Shown: one piece after another, positions 44,133 through 52,883 of the stretch
How positions within the stretch are numbered: position 1 is the first letter of the stretch
Layout of the letters: each line of letters begins with the position of its first letter
From: an uncultured Clostridia bacterium
GTDB lineage: Bacteria; Bacillota; Clostridia; Peptostreptococcales; Anaerovoracaceae
DNA length: 64,000 nucleotides
Assembly (NCBI GenBank): GCA_934233735.1
Contig: CAKQGQ010000002.1
Span: forward strand, 1 to 64,000
Reading direction: 5' to 3'
Made by a program: the position numbers and the translations under genes
Notes under the pieces: model-generated
Seen by the model: only the letters and a program-made list of their open reading frames with translations
Told to the model about the DNA's origin: nothing
Databases searched by the model: none

Positions 44133-45548
44133 ATGGAATTTATAGGAAGAAAAGGTGAGCTGAGTAAACTGCATGCGGAGTACAGCCGTGACAGCAGCTT
44201 TGTGGTTATCTATGGTCGCCGCCGAGTTGGAAAAACAACCCTGATTAAAGAGTTTTTGAAGGAAAAAACAGCATTTTATTTTCTTGCCACAGAGGAATTG
44301 GAAAGCCAGAGCATGAAGCGGCTGGCAGGTGTTATCGCCCGTACAACGAAAAACACGCTGCTGCAGAAAGCCGTATTTACAGATTGGCTGGATCTGTTCC
44401 GCGTCATCGCCGACTATAAGCCGGAGGAAAAGAAAGTGCTTGTGATTGACGAGTTCCCATACCTTGTAAAGACCAATTCCGCGTTCCCGTCTATTTTACA
44501 AAATGCATGGGACGAGATTTTGAAAGACAGCAATGTGATGCTGATCCTGTCCGGCTCCTTGATCGGTATGATGCAAAAATATGCCCTGTCCTATGACAGT
44601 CCTCTGTATGGCCGCAGAACAGCACAGATGCGATTGGCACCACTGCCGTTTACGGATGTATACGCCGTTCAGAAGATGCCATTTGATCAGGCAGTAGAAC
44701 AATATGCCGTAACAGGCGGCGTTCCAAAATATTTGGAGTTTTTTGAAGACGGACGCCCTTTGGAAGAACAGCTTAAGGATACCGTTTTATCAAAAAATGG
44801 TTTTTTATATGAGGAGCCTAATTTTCTTTTGAAAAGCGAGTCTGCGACAGCGGTGAACTATTTTTCGATTATGAAATCGATTGCGGACGGCAATCATAAA
44901 CTTGGAAAGATTGCCGGTGTGCTCGGACAGGAAACATCTGCGTTAACTCCCTATTTAGCTACACTTTCAGATTTGGGTTTTGTGGAGAAAAGAACACCGA
45001 TTACAGAAAAAAAGCCGGAAAAATCGCGCAAAGGACTGTATCTAATTGCAGATAACTTTATCCGTTTTTGGTTCCGTTATGTTTATCCCTACAAAGGAGA
45101 GCTGGAATTGGACAATATGCAGATTGTGCTGGATGAAATGAATCAGGATTTCCGAGAGAATTTCGTTGCATTTGCTTATGAGGACATTTGCAAGACTATA
45201 TTTTCTGAGCTGTGCAAAAACGGGGCGATTCCTTTTGTACCATCCCGCATCGGTTCCTATTGGCTGAATGATTTTGATGGGGACACAGAAATTGATGTCA
45301 TGTCCGTAGACCATCAAAACAAGCGAGTATTTGCCGGAGAGTGTAAGTACCATGCAAAACCGGTAGATGCGCCGGTATACTTTGCGTTAAAAGAAAAAGT
45401 CGATCATGCCAAAGAAGTTCATAAGGCTTTTCCGGGATATGAGATTATCTTTGGTGTATTCAGCAAAAGCGGATTTACAAAGCGTATGCTTGATATCGCA
45501 AAGGAAAATGCCGGAATTTTTTTGATTCACGAGGAACATTTGGTGTAA
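44133..45548 (+). CDS. Archaeal-type AAA ATPase with DUF234 nuclease-like domain
   Basis: This 471-residue protein has Walker A VIYGRRRVGKTTL (about residues 24-36), Walker B KVLVIDEFPYLV (about 100-111), and a middle winged-helix segment. The C-terminal DUF234 domain has a complete PD-(D/E)XK pattern: D in TEIDVMSVD (about residue 389) and ECK in VFAGECKYH (about residue 404). The catalytic lysine is present here, unlike in the two AAA_14 genes beside it. The family (PF01637 + PF03008) is of unknown function, with proposed defence or mobile-element links. It has its own promoter and ribosome binding site. Confidence 0.88.
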   Translation: MEFIGRKGELSKLHAEYSRDSSFVVIYGRRRVGKTTLIKEFLKEKTAFYFLATEELESQSMKRLAGVIARTTKNTLLQKAVFTDWLDLFRVIADYKPEEKKVLVIDEFPYLVKTNSAFPSILQNAWDEILKDSNVMLILSGSLIGMMQKYALSYDSPLYGRRTAQMRLAPLPFTDVYAVQKMPFDQAVEQYAVTGGVPKYLEFFEDGRPLEEQLKDTVLSKNGFLYEEPNFLLKSESATAVNYFSIMKSIADGNHKLGKIAGVLGQETSALTPYLATLSDLGFVEKRTPITEKKPEKSRKGLYLIADNFIRFWFRYVYPYKGELELDNMQIVLDEMNQDFRENFVAFAYEDICKTIFSELCKNGAIPFVPSRIGSYWLNDFDGDTEIDVMSVDHQNKRVFAGECKYHAKPVDAPVYFALKEKVDHAKEVHKAFPGYEIIFGVFSKSGFTKRMLDIAKENAGIFLIHEEHLV

Positions 45549-45592
45549 TGGCTCGGACAAGTATGCGCTTATTTTATTTTGAATTCCCGATT

Positions 45593-45702
45593 AAAAGATT
45601 TTTGCAGGAAACCGCAAAAATCTTTTATATGATGCTTGTAAATCAGTCTTGAATGGGGTATAATTTTATTAAAGATTTATGCGTATAGCCGCAAAAATCT
45701 TT
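45593..45702 (+). promoter_or_regulatory. Two palindromes flanking the AAA_14 copy 2 promoter
   Basis: Palindrome C (45593-45626) has arms AAAAGATTTTTGC and GCAAAAATCTTTT. Palindrome D (45671-45702) has arms AAAGATTTATGCG and CGCAAAAATCTTT. Centres are 77 bp apart. Between them lie TTGTAA (45636-45641), a 17-bp spacer and TATAAT (45659-45664). It is the same architecture as upstream of the copy at 43135. Confidence 0.85.
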
Positions 45703-45719
45703 AATAGGAGGTGCTATAC

Positions 45720-46973
45720 ATGGAAATTAAAAGAGATCGCTATCTGAATACACTCATCAGCAAGCAGCATAACGGTCTGATTAAAGTCATAACCGGCATG
45801 CGCAGATGTGGCAAGTCTTATCTTCTCTTTACGCTTTTTAAGGAGCATCTGCTGTCAGAAGGAGTAGAGGAAGATCACATCATTGAGATCGCTTTTGATG
45901 CTTTTGAAAACAAGAAATATTGCGATCCGGATGTGCTGTACCCATATCTGAAAGAAAAGATCAAAGATGATACTATGTATTATGTACTGCTTGATGAGGT
46001 ACAGCTGCTTAGAGAGTTTGAATCTATCCTCAACAGCCTGATCCGCATGAAAAATGTAGATGTGTATGTGACCGGAAGTAATGCCCGTTTCCTTTCCAAG
46101 GATGTGATTACCGAGTTCAGAGGCCGTGGCGATGAAGTGCATATGTATCCACTGAGCTTTGCTGAATTCATGTCGGTCTATCAGGGTACAAAGCAGGACG
46201 GATGGAATGAGTATATGCTCTATGGCGGCATTCCTTTGGTGCTTGCGTTTACCACTCCGGATCAGAAAATTGCGTTTTTGAAATCGCTCTTTGAGGAAAC
46301 CTATATTTCGGATATCGTTGGCAGGCATAAGATTCGTAACAAGGCAGAATTGGAGGAACTTTTGAATATTCTCTCCTCGGCTATCGGTTCTCTGACCAAT
46401 CCGGAAAAACTGTCAGCGACATTTCAAACGGTGAAGAAAAAGAAAATCAGCAATTCGACAATCAAGAGGTATATTGATTATCTCTGTGATTCCTTCCTGA
46501 TTGACAGCGCAATTCGATATGATGTGAAGGGAAAGAAATACATTGATACGCCGGTGAAGTATTATTTTACAGATATGGGACTTCGCAATGCCAGGCTGAA
46601 TTTCCGTCAGATTGAAGAAACTCACAGCATGGAGAATATCATTTTCAATGAGCTGAAAATGAGGGGGTTTAATGTGGATGTGGGTGTTATCGTGCAGTAC
46701 GGCACCAATGATAAAGGCAACAGCATCCGCAAGCAGCTGGAAATTGATTTTGTCTGCAACCATGGTTCCAAGCGCTATTATATCCAGTCCGCTTACGCGA
46801 TTCCGGATCAGGCGAAGCTGGAGCAGGAACAGAGATCTTTAATGCTGACAGGAGATTTTTTCAAGCGAATGATTATTACCAAAGATACGCCTGCGCCTTA
46901 TTACAATGAGTCCGGCGTGTTGATTATGAGTGTCTATGACTTCCTGCTGAACGAAAACAGTCTGGACATTTAA
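45720..46973 (+). CDS. AAA_14/DUF4143 ATPase, copy 2
   Basis: The protein has 417 residues from the ATG at 45720, nine bases after AGGAGG. Walker A is GMRRCGKS (about residues 24-31), Walker B MYYVLLDEVQLL (about 86-97), and the sensor is VYVTGSNARFLS. The C-terminal DUF4143 domain ends with LEIDFVCNHGSKRYYIQSA, again lacking the ExK lysine. It is clearly paralogous to copy 1 on the other strand. Flanking 21-bp imperfect direct repeats (45565 and 47101) may mark the unit that was duplicated. Confidence 0.88.
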   Translation: MEIKRDRYLNTLISKQHNGLIKVITGMRRCGKSYLLFTLFKEHLLSEGVEEDHIIEIAFDAFENKKYCDPDVLYPYLKEKIKDDTMYYVLLDEVQLLREFESILNSLIRMKNVDVYVTGSNARFLSKDVITEFRGRGDEVHMYPLSFAEFMSVYQGTKQDGWNEYMLYGGIPLVLAFTTPDQKIAFLKSLFEETYISDIVGRHKIRNKAELEELLNILSSAIGSLTNPEKLSATFQTVKKKKISNSTIKRYIDYLCDSFLIDSAIRYDVKGKKYIDTPVKYYFTDMGLRNARLNFRQIEETHSMENIIFNELKMRGFNVDVGVIVQYGTNDKGNSIRKQLEIDFVCNHGSKRYYIQSAYAIPDQAKLEQEQRSLMLTGDFFKRMIITKDTPAPYYNESGVLIMSVYDFLLNENSLDI

Positions 46974-47384
46974 GTCAATGGGAAATGCATGATTTTCACC
47001 GGATAGTCTAATACAATCTCCCTTTACGCAGCGTATCAAGATATGCTTCATATTTGTTTCAAAAAATCAACGAAACTTGAAATAACAAGAAGGGAATTAC
47101 GCGCTTATTGCATTTTGAATTGGCGAAACACTGTTTAGCCAATTTGAGAATATTCAAAAAAATTTAAGAAAAAACGGCTATTAAATATAACTGCCGAAAT
47201 TAGTTGAAGAAAGCACTTATTCAGGTATCTGAGAATAATGGCGAATGATAATCCACACAGCAATCGTTTCACTCTTATAGCGTGAGCATGTCGCTTATGA
47301 TTTGTGTATAAACAAAAAACCATAAAGTATACTAATACCAACAGAATTAGCTGTTATGACAGCAAAATGAGTTGGAGGAAAGGT
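46974..47384. other. Intergenic region before the XRE regulator
   Basis: I see no protein-coding gene in these 410 bases. They contain one copy of the GCGCTTATT...TTTTGAATT repeat (47101-47121), a hairpin AATTGGC...GCCAATT (about 47117-47144), and a TATACT -10-like element (47328-47333) about 50 bp before the XRE start. Nothing else is recognised. Confidence 0.5.
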
Positions 47385-47732
47385 ATGCAAATAAAAGAAA
47401 CGGTAGAGGAATCTGTGGGCAGACAGATACAAAGAATCAGGAGAGAACGAGGGTATACACAGCAAGTGTTTTCGGAGATGGTTGGAATTTCGACCAACTA
47501 TTTGTCAGATGTAGAAAGAGGCAAAAAATCGATCAGACTGGAAAAGCTCGTGCTCATTATGAACGAACTGCAATGCTCCGCGGATGACCTGTTCATGGAT
47601 AAGATTGATTACGGATACAAGGTAAAGCTATCAAAAATATATGACAACATCGATCGGCTTTCTCCCGGTGCAAGACGGATCGCGTTGGAGGTGATGAAGA
47701 CACTGACGACAGAGCTGGAAGAAATACAATAA
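47385..47732 (+). CDS. XRE family helix-turn-helix regulator
   Basis: The protein has 115 residues from the ATG at 47385, with GGAGG seven bases upstream. The lambda-repressor-like HTH covers about residues 11-65, with RGYTQQVFSEMVGISTNYLS and VERGKKSIRLEKL. The remainder is a short helical tail. It is immediately upstream of the BREX operon in the same direction but separated by a terminator, so it may be a regulator of that operon or of itself. No WYL-type BrxR gene is present nearby. Confidence 0.87.
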   Translation: MQIKETVEESVGRQIQRIRRERGYTQQVFSEMVGISTNYLSDVERGKKSIRLEKLVLIMNELQCSADDLFMDKIDYGYKVKLSKIYDNIDRLSPGARRIALEVMKTLTTELEEIQ

Positions 47733-47773
47733 CGAAAATCTAAATGACCGTAAATTCAAAAAACCAGTAAGTA

Positions 47774-47801
47774 GAAGACTGCATGAATTTGCGGTCTTTT
47801 T
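47774..47801 (+). terminator. Terminator after the XRE gene
   Basis: AAGACTGC / GCGGTCTT stem with an eight-base loop followed by a T-run. Confidence 0.75.
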
Positions 47802-47868
47802 TGTGTTCTTTTTATCGGTTCCCGGTTCCTTTTTTTCTTTTTTTATGCTAAACTAATGCTATTGACGA

Positions 47869-47893
47869 AAAAAATCGCTAATAGCGATTTTTT
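47869..47893. promoter_or_regulatory. 25-bp palindrome upstream of brxA
   Basis: AAAAAATCGCTA, one central base, then TAGCGATTTTTT: perfect 12-bp arms, 65 bp before the BREX operon start. It overlaps a TTGACG element (47862-47867). As DNA it is a good operator for a dimeric repressor such as the adjacent XRE protein. As RNA it resembles a weak terminator. Confidence 0.6.
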
Positions 47894-47958
47894 GAAAAAG
47901 AACAAGTCCGAGACAAGGCGGACAAACAGAAAAAGAAACAAAACGCGAGGGAAAACCT

Positions 47959-48591
47959 ATGCAGGAAACTACACAAAATAAATCATTTCGGATACCGGAG
48001 GTCTATTCCGCGGGGCTGATGTCGCAGTCCTTCTGGTTTCTGGAATTTAAAAAAACCGCAAAGCTCAGGCAGGACGGTTTCACATACGACGAAATCAAAA
48101 GAACCTGTGTTGCGGAAAATCTCTTTGGCGCAGCGAAAGCGTACCGGGCGGCACGTATGAGTGGGTATCTTATCGCGCGTTTGAAGGCTATGGACGATGA
48201 TCTGCTGGCGCTGTTCCGCGAAGCAGATATGGCAACGCAGAAGCTGATTCATTTGATTTGCGTGCTCAGTACAGACAGACTCTTTTTTGAGTTCGTCTAT
48301 GAGGTCTATCGGGAAAAAGTGCAGATCGGCGCCGCGTATTTGGAAGACAGCGATATCAACGCGTTTTTTACGCGAAAAGAAGCACAGAACGATCTGATAG
48401 CAAGCTGGAAAGACTCCACGAAAAAGCATTTGCGGGCAAACTATTCGAATTTTATGCGTGAGTCGAATCTGCTGATCGCGGAGGACGGGCAAAAACGAAT
48501 CACGCCGCCGATTTTAGATACGCGGCTGGAGGAGTATCTAAAGGCGGCCCATGCAGAGGCTTTTATCAGAGCTTTAACGGGGGTGAACTAA
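47959..48591 (+). CDS. brxA: BREX protein BrxA (DUF1819)
   Basis: This 210-residue first gene of the type 1 BREX operon has IPEVYSAGLMSQSFWFLEFKK at residues 14-34, typical of DUF1819 proteins. BrxA is a helical DNA-binding protein resembling NusB-type folds. Its requirement for phage defence varies between systems. GCGAGGGAAA lies before the ATG, and brxB starts five bases after its stop. Identification is supported by the whole downstream order. Confidence 0.93.
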   Translation: MQETTQNKSFRIPEVYSAGLMSQSFWFLEFKKTAKLRQDGFTYDEIKRTCVAENLFGAAKAYRAARMSGYLIARLKAMDDDLLALFREADMATQKLIHLICVLSTDRLFFEFVYEVYREKVQIGAAYLEDSDINAFFTRKEAQNDLIASWKDSTKKHLRANYSNFMRESNLLIAEDGQKRITPPILDTRLEEYLKAAHAEAFIRALTGVN

Positions 48592-48595
48592 TACC

Positions 48596-49171
48596 ATGAC
48601 ATTAGACGAACGATTTGATCGGGCGGAAGCGATTATCAAAAAGCCGTCTTTTCGCGAGAACAAAGGCTTAGGCAATGAGGTCGGCTACTATATTTTTGAT
48701 TATCCGGCAGAGCAGGAATTGCTCGTGCGTGAGCGCATCGCCTATATGAAACGGAAGAACGAACAGTCCGCAGATGAGTACCGCATTGTCGAATTTGACC
48801 TTTACAACATCATTATTGACATTTTGCAGCAAAAAGGCTATTTGGAAAAATGCTTTGAATTTGAGAAAAAAAGAGGCTTCGACCGCATTACGAAAGCGGT
48901 TGGCAATATGCTTCGCATTACCGCAAAGGACAGCATGATTGTAAGCCACATCGAAAAAAACACGCCGGAAAAATCCATCGTGTTTCTCACAGGTATCGGC
49001 AAATGCTATCCGATTCTCAGGGCGCATACGGTGTTGAACAATCTGCACCAGGTCATCGACCATGTGCCGGTCGTCCTGTTTTATCCGGGTAAATATGACG
49101 GGCAGGAGCTGATGCTGTTTTCGGAGATTAAAGACGATAACTACTATCGTGCGTTTCAATTAGTCGAGTAA
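48596..49171 (+). CDS. brxB: BREX protein BrxB (DUF1788)
   Basis: This 191-residue DUF1788 protein is an essential BREX component of unknown biochemical function. Typical segments are SFRENKGLGNEVGYYIFDYP (about residues 18-37), a middle helix rich in Lys/Arg, and IVFLTGIGKCYPILRAHTVL near 128-147. The length is normal. It lies between brxA and brxC with short gaps. Confidence 0.94.
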   Translation: MTLDERFDRAEAIIKKPSFRENKGLGNEVGYYIFDYPAEQELLVRERIAYMKRKNEQSADEYRIVEFDLYNIIIDILQQKGYLEKCFEFEKKRGFDRITKAVGNMLRITAKDSMIVSHIEKNTPEKSIVFLTGIGKCYPILRAHTVLNNLHQVIDHVPVVLFYPGKYDGQELMLFSEIKDDNYYRAFQLVE

Positions 49172-49189
49172 AAAAGGAGAAGAAAAGTT

Positions 49190-52100
49190 ATGAAAATCGG
49201 AGAGATGTTTGCGAAACGAATTGAGCGAGATTTGAAAGGGGTCATCAAGGTCGGGCAGGACGATAACCAAAACGTCAAGCAGGAGCTGGAAGAATATGTG
49301 GTAACTCGCGAACTGCAAAAGCACTTTCGCGACTTCTTCGAAGCCTATAAGCAGGGGATTACAGGTAATACCGATAAGATGGGCGTTTGGATTTCGGGTT
49401 TCTTTGGCAGCGGTAAATCGCACTTCCTTAAGATCCTTTCCTATCTTTTGGAGAACAAAGAAGTCGGCGGCAAGACTGCGCTCTCCTATTTTGAAGAAGA
49501 TGAAAAGATTAAAGATCCGATGGTGCTTGCGGATATGCGGCTGGCGGCTTCGGTACCGACGGATGTAATACTGTTCAATATCGACTCCAAGAGTGAGATG
49601 AACGGTAAAGAAAACAAAGAAGCGATTCTTTCGGTGTTCCTTAAAGTGTTCAATGAGATGCAGGGCTTTTACGGCGCGATTCCGGCGTTGGCGGATGTAG
49701 AGCGTAATCTGACGGAAATCGGCCGCTACGAAGAATTTGAATCAGCGTTCGAAGCAGCCTTCGGCACGCCATGGAAAGAAGCGCGCAGTGATTTTGACTT
49801 CATTCAGGACGATTTTGTGGATGTGCTGGTAGACATGGATTACATGAGTGAGGCAGCGGCACGCAATCTTTGTGAGAAAGCGACCAGACCCTATGCCATT
49901 ACCATCGAAGACTTCGCGGCACTGGTCAAAAAATATCTGGACAGCAAGGAAAACAATCATCACCTTGTCTTCCTCGTAGACGAAATCGGGCAGTACATCG
50001 GTGACAATTCCGCGCTGATGCTGAACCTGCAGACCGTCGTAGAGAATTTGGGAATCGCCTGCAAGGGCAAGGCATGGGTCATCGTCACCAGTCAGCAGGA
50101 TATCGACGCCATCACCAAGACCAAGGGCAACGATTTTTCAAAGATTCAAGGAAGATTCGACACCAGACTGTCGTTATCGTCAGCCAATGTGGACGAGGTC
50201 ATTCGCGAAAGAATTTTGAAGAAGACAGAGACCGCCGCCCAGACGCTGGCGCTCTATTACGATGAGAAGGAAACGATTATCAAAAATCTGATTCTTTTTC
50301 GAGACAGCGCGGAGAAAAAGCTCTACGCGAGCCGCGGCGATTTCGCGGAGGTCTATCCGTTTGTCCCTTATCAGTTTAATCTGCTTGGCAGCGTGCTGAC
50401 CGCGATTCGAATTTACGGCGCCTCCGGTAAACATCTGGCAGAGGGAGAACGCTCTATGCTGGCGTTGTTTAAGGAATCAGCGGTGCGTCTAAAAGAGGAG
50501 GAAACCGGAAAATTAGTGCCGTTTCATATGTTCTATGACGCGCTGGAGCAGTTTTTGGATCACTCGCACAAGGGCGTGATTTCGCGTGCGCTCGACAACG
50601 AGTATCTGAATCCGGAGCATGCCGAGGACTGCTTCGATGTCAATGTATTAAAAACGCTGTTTATGATTAAATACATCAAGGAAATCAAAGCGAATATCGA
50701 AAACATCACCAGTCTGATGATTGCGGACGTAGAAGATGACCGCATGGAAGTGGCCGCTAAAGTCGATGAAGCCTTGAAACGCTTGATTCGACAGACACTG
50801 GTGCAGAAGAACGGCGATCTTTATGTTTTCCTGACCGATGAGGAACAGGAAATCAACCTTGCCATCAAGAACCAGCCGATCGATGCCGGCGAGATTACCG
50901 CAAAGGTTTCGGAGTTGATTTTCGACGGGCTCTTTGATGAAAAAAAATACCGTTATCCGGCTTTTAATGGGCGTTACGCGTTCGCTTTCAATCAGATCGT
51001 GGACGACAAACCTTATAAGACAGGACAGAATTACGAGCTGACCCTCAAAATTCTGACACCGAACAGTGACGAACGCGCGGACGAAACGACGATGCGGATG
51101 CTTTCCGCACAGAGCAAAGCCGTTTTGGTCGTGCTGCCGGAGGATCGGGCGTTTCTCGATGAAATTCAAGCGTCGCTGCAGATTGAAAAATTCCTGCGCG
51201 CGGATGCGGGAAACAATATCAGCAAGTATGAACAGATTAAATTAGACAAGAAAGGGGAGCTGCGAAACAGAAGCGCGGCCGCGAAGCTCTTTTTAGAAGA
51301 AGCGTTGAGAACGGCAACGATTTATGTCAACGGAGATCAAGTACAGACGAGCGCCAAGGAAGTAACTTCCCGAATCAACGATGCCATCGGCAAGCAGGTT
51401 GCTTCGGTATATCACAAGCTTTCCTATATCGATACGGCGATGAGCGAGCAGGATATGCGGCAGCTTTTGCATCATGACGGCAGACAGCTGACATTAGAGG
51501 GGACAAACACGACGCCGAACAGCTTGGCTCTACAGGATATGCGGGACTATATCGGAACCAAGACATCCCAACATATCAAGACTTCCATGAAGGCACTGCT
51601 TGATCGCTTTACCAAGGCGCCTTACGGATTCGTGGAGGCAGATGTGCAGTGGATGGTTATCAAATTGTTTCAGGATGGTGATGTTGCTTTTTACGTCAAC
51701 AGCGAACCTGTAACGCTTTTATCTAAGGGCGAAAACGAGATTTTGCGTTTCGTGACCCGCAGAGAGTTCCAAGAGCGTTTGCTGATGGAAAAGCGCGTAC
51801 GGGCGACCAAGGAACAAAAACGGTCAGCAATTCTGGTCATGAAAGAACTGTTTGGCGTGAGCGCAGCTGCCGATGATGAGGATAGCCTGATGCAGGATTT
51901 CATGCGTTGCAGCAGTCGGATGAGAGACGAACTATCCCGTTTGGAAAACGAGTATTACCGGAATCAGCCGCTGTATCCGGGACGAAGCCTGGTTGCGGAA
52001 GGCAAGAAAATGCTGAACGATATTTCGCAAATCCGAACCAGTGATGAGTTCTTCGCAGGACTGGACCAGAAGCGCGAGGATTATCTGGACTTCGCGGAAG

Positions 52101-52852
52101 ACTACGAGCCTGTGAAGAAGTTCTTCCATGGCGATCAGCTTAAAATTTTCGATAAGGCACTGCAATACTTAAAAATCTATGATGACGGCAAAACCTATAT
52201 TGTCGATGAGCAGATCGAATCGACAGTATCTGCGATGCGCGCGATTATGAAAAAGCCCGCGCCGTACGCGGAAATTAAAAATCTGCCGGAACTGATGGAC
52301 AAGTTCATGCAAGCCTATACTGCCCTGTTTACAAAAATGGCAGAGCCGATTCTTGCGGCGGTAGAAGAAGCCAGAGGACGCGTGCTGTCGGAGCTGGACG
52401 GCAAGCTATGCAAGGCAAATCTTGTTGACCGTTTTCTTGCCAGATTCCGCGAATTGAGCGACAAAGCCGACGCCACGAACAATATGGCAATCCTGCAAAA
52501 TGTCAAGACAGAAGCCGACGCACTCAAAATCCGCTGCCTCAAAGAAATTGCCGATGCCGAAAGCAAGCTGCAGGCAGCGCGTGCCGCGCAGGAAGCCGCG
52601 GCAGTCAAGGCGGCGCAGCAGACGCAGGCAGGCAGTGTGCATGAAGAGACTGCTGATTATGGAAGTCAGAAGCCAGAACCGATGCCGACACCAAAGGTAA
52701 AAAAACAAAAAATCCTCAGCATTAAAAATATCAACAACGAAATCTCCTGGCAGATGGAAACCGCAGAAGATGTGAGACGCTATGTCGCGCAGCTGGAAGA
52801 GAAGCTGCTGGCGCAGCTCGAAGAAGATACAGTCCTGCACGTTGAGTTTTAA
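49190..52852 (+). CDS. brxC: BREX P-loop ATPase BrxC
   Basis: This 1,220-residue ATPase (formerly PglY/DUF499-like) is the core of type 1 BREX. Walker A is GFFGSGKS at residues 70-77 and Walker B lies in HLVFLVDEIGQYIG (about 257-270). The long C-terminal half is helical with a coiled-coil, alanine-rich section near residues 1120-1160. The length matches the family. AGGAG precedes the ATG. BrxC is thought to couple nucleotide state to methylation and restriction by PglX and other partners; that is family knowledge. Confidence 0.95.
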   Translation: MKIGEMFAKRIERDLKGVIKVGQDDNQNVKQELEEYVVTRELQKHFRDFFEAYKQGITGNTDKMGVWISGFFGSGKSHFLKILSYLLENKEVGGKTALSYFEEDEKIKDPMVLADMRLAASVPTDVILFNIDSKSEMNGKENKEAILSVFLKVFNEMQGFYGAIPALADVERNLTEIGRYEEFESAFEAAFGTPWKEARSDFDFIQDDFVDVLVDMDYMSEAAARNLCEKATRPYAITIEDFAALVKKYLDSKENNHHLVFLVDEIGQYIGDNSALMLNLQTVVENLGIACKGKAWVIVTSQQDIDAITKTKGNDFSKIQGRFDTRLSLSSANVDEVIRERILKKTETAAQTLALYYDEKETIIKNLILFRDSAEKKLYASRGDFAEVYPFVPYQFNLLGSVLTAIRIYGASGKHLAEGERSMLALFKESAVRLKEEETGKLVPFHMFYDALEQFLDHSHKGVISRALDNEYLNPEHAEDCFDVNVLKTLFMIKYIKEIKANIENITSLMIADVEDDRMEVAAKVDEALKRLIRQTLVQKNGDLYVFLTDEEQEINLAIKNQPIDAGEITAKVSELIFDGLFDEKKYRYPAFNGRYAFAFNQIVDDKPYKTGQNYELTLKILTPNSDERADETTMRMLSAQSKAVLVVLPEDRAFLDEIQASLQIEKFLRADAGNNISKYEQIKLDKKGELRNRSAAAKLFLEEALRTATIYVNGDQVQTSAKEVTSRINDAIGKQVASVYHKLSYIDTAMSEQDMRQLLHHDGRQLTLEGTNTTPNSLALQDMRDYIGTKTSQHIKTSMKALLDRFTKAPYGFVEADVQWMVIKLFQDGDVAFYVNSEPVTLLSKGENEILRFVTRREFQERLLMEKRVRATKEQKRSAILVMKELFGVSAAADDEDSLMQDFMRCSSRMRDELSRLENEYYRNQPLYPGRSLVAEGKKMLNDISQIRTSDEFFAGLDQKREDYLDFAEDYEPVKKFFHGDQLKIFDKALQYLKIYDDGKTYIVDEQIESTVSAMRAIMKKPAPYAEIKNLPELMDKFMQAYTALFTKMAEPILAAVEEARGRVLSELDGKLCKANLVDRFLARFRELSDKADATNNMAILQNVKTEADALKIRCLKEIADAESKLQAARAAQEAAAVKAAQQTQAGSVHEETADYGSQKPEPMPTPKVKKQKILSIKNINNEISWQMETAEDVRRYVAQLEEKLLAQLEEDTVLHVEF

Positions 52853-52883
52853 AAAATGTGATTAGATACGGAAGGAACGCGAA

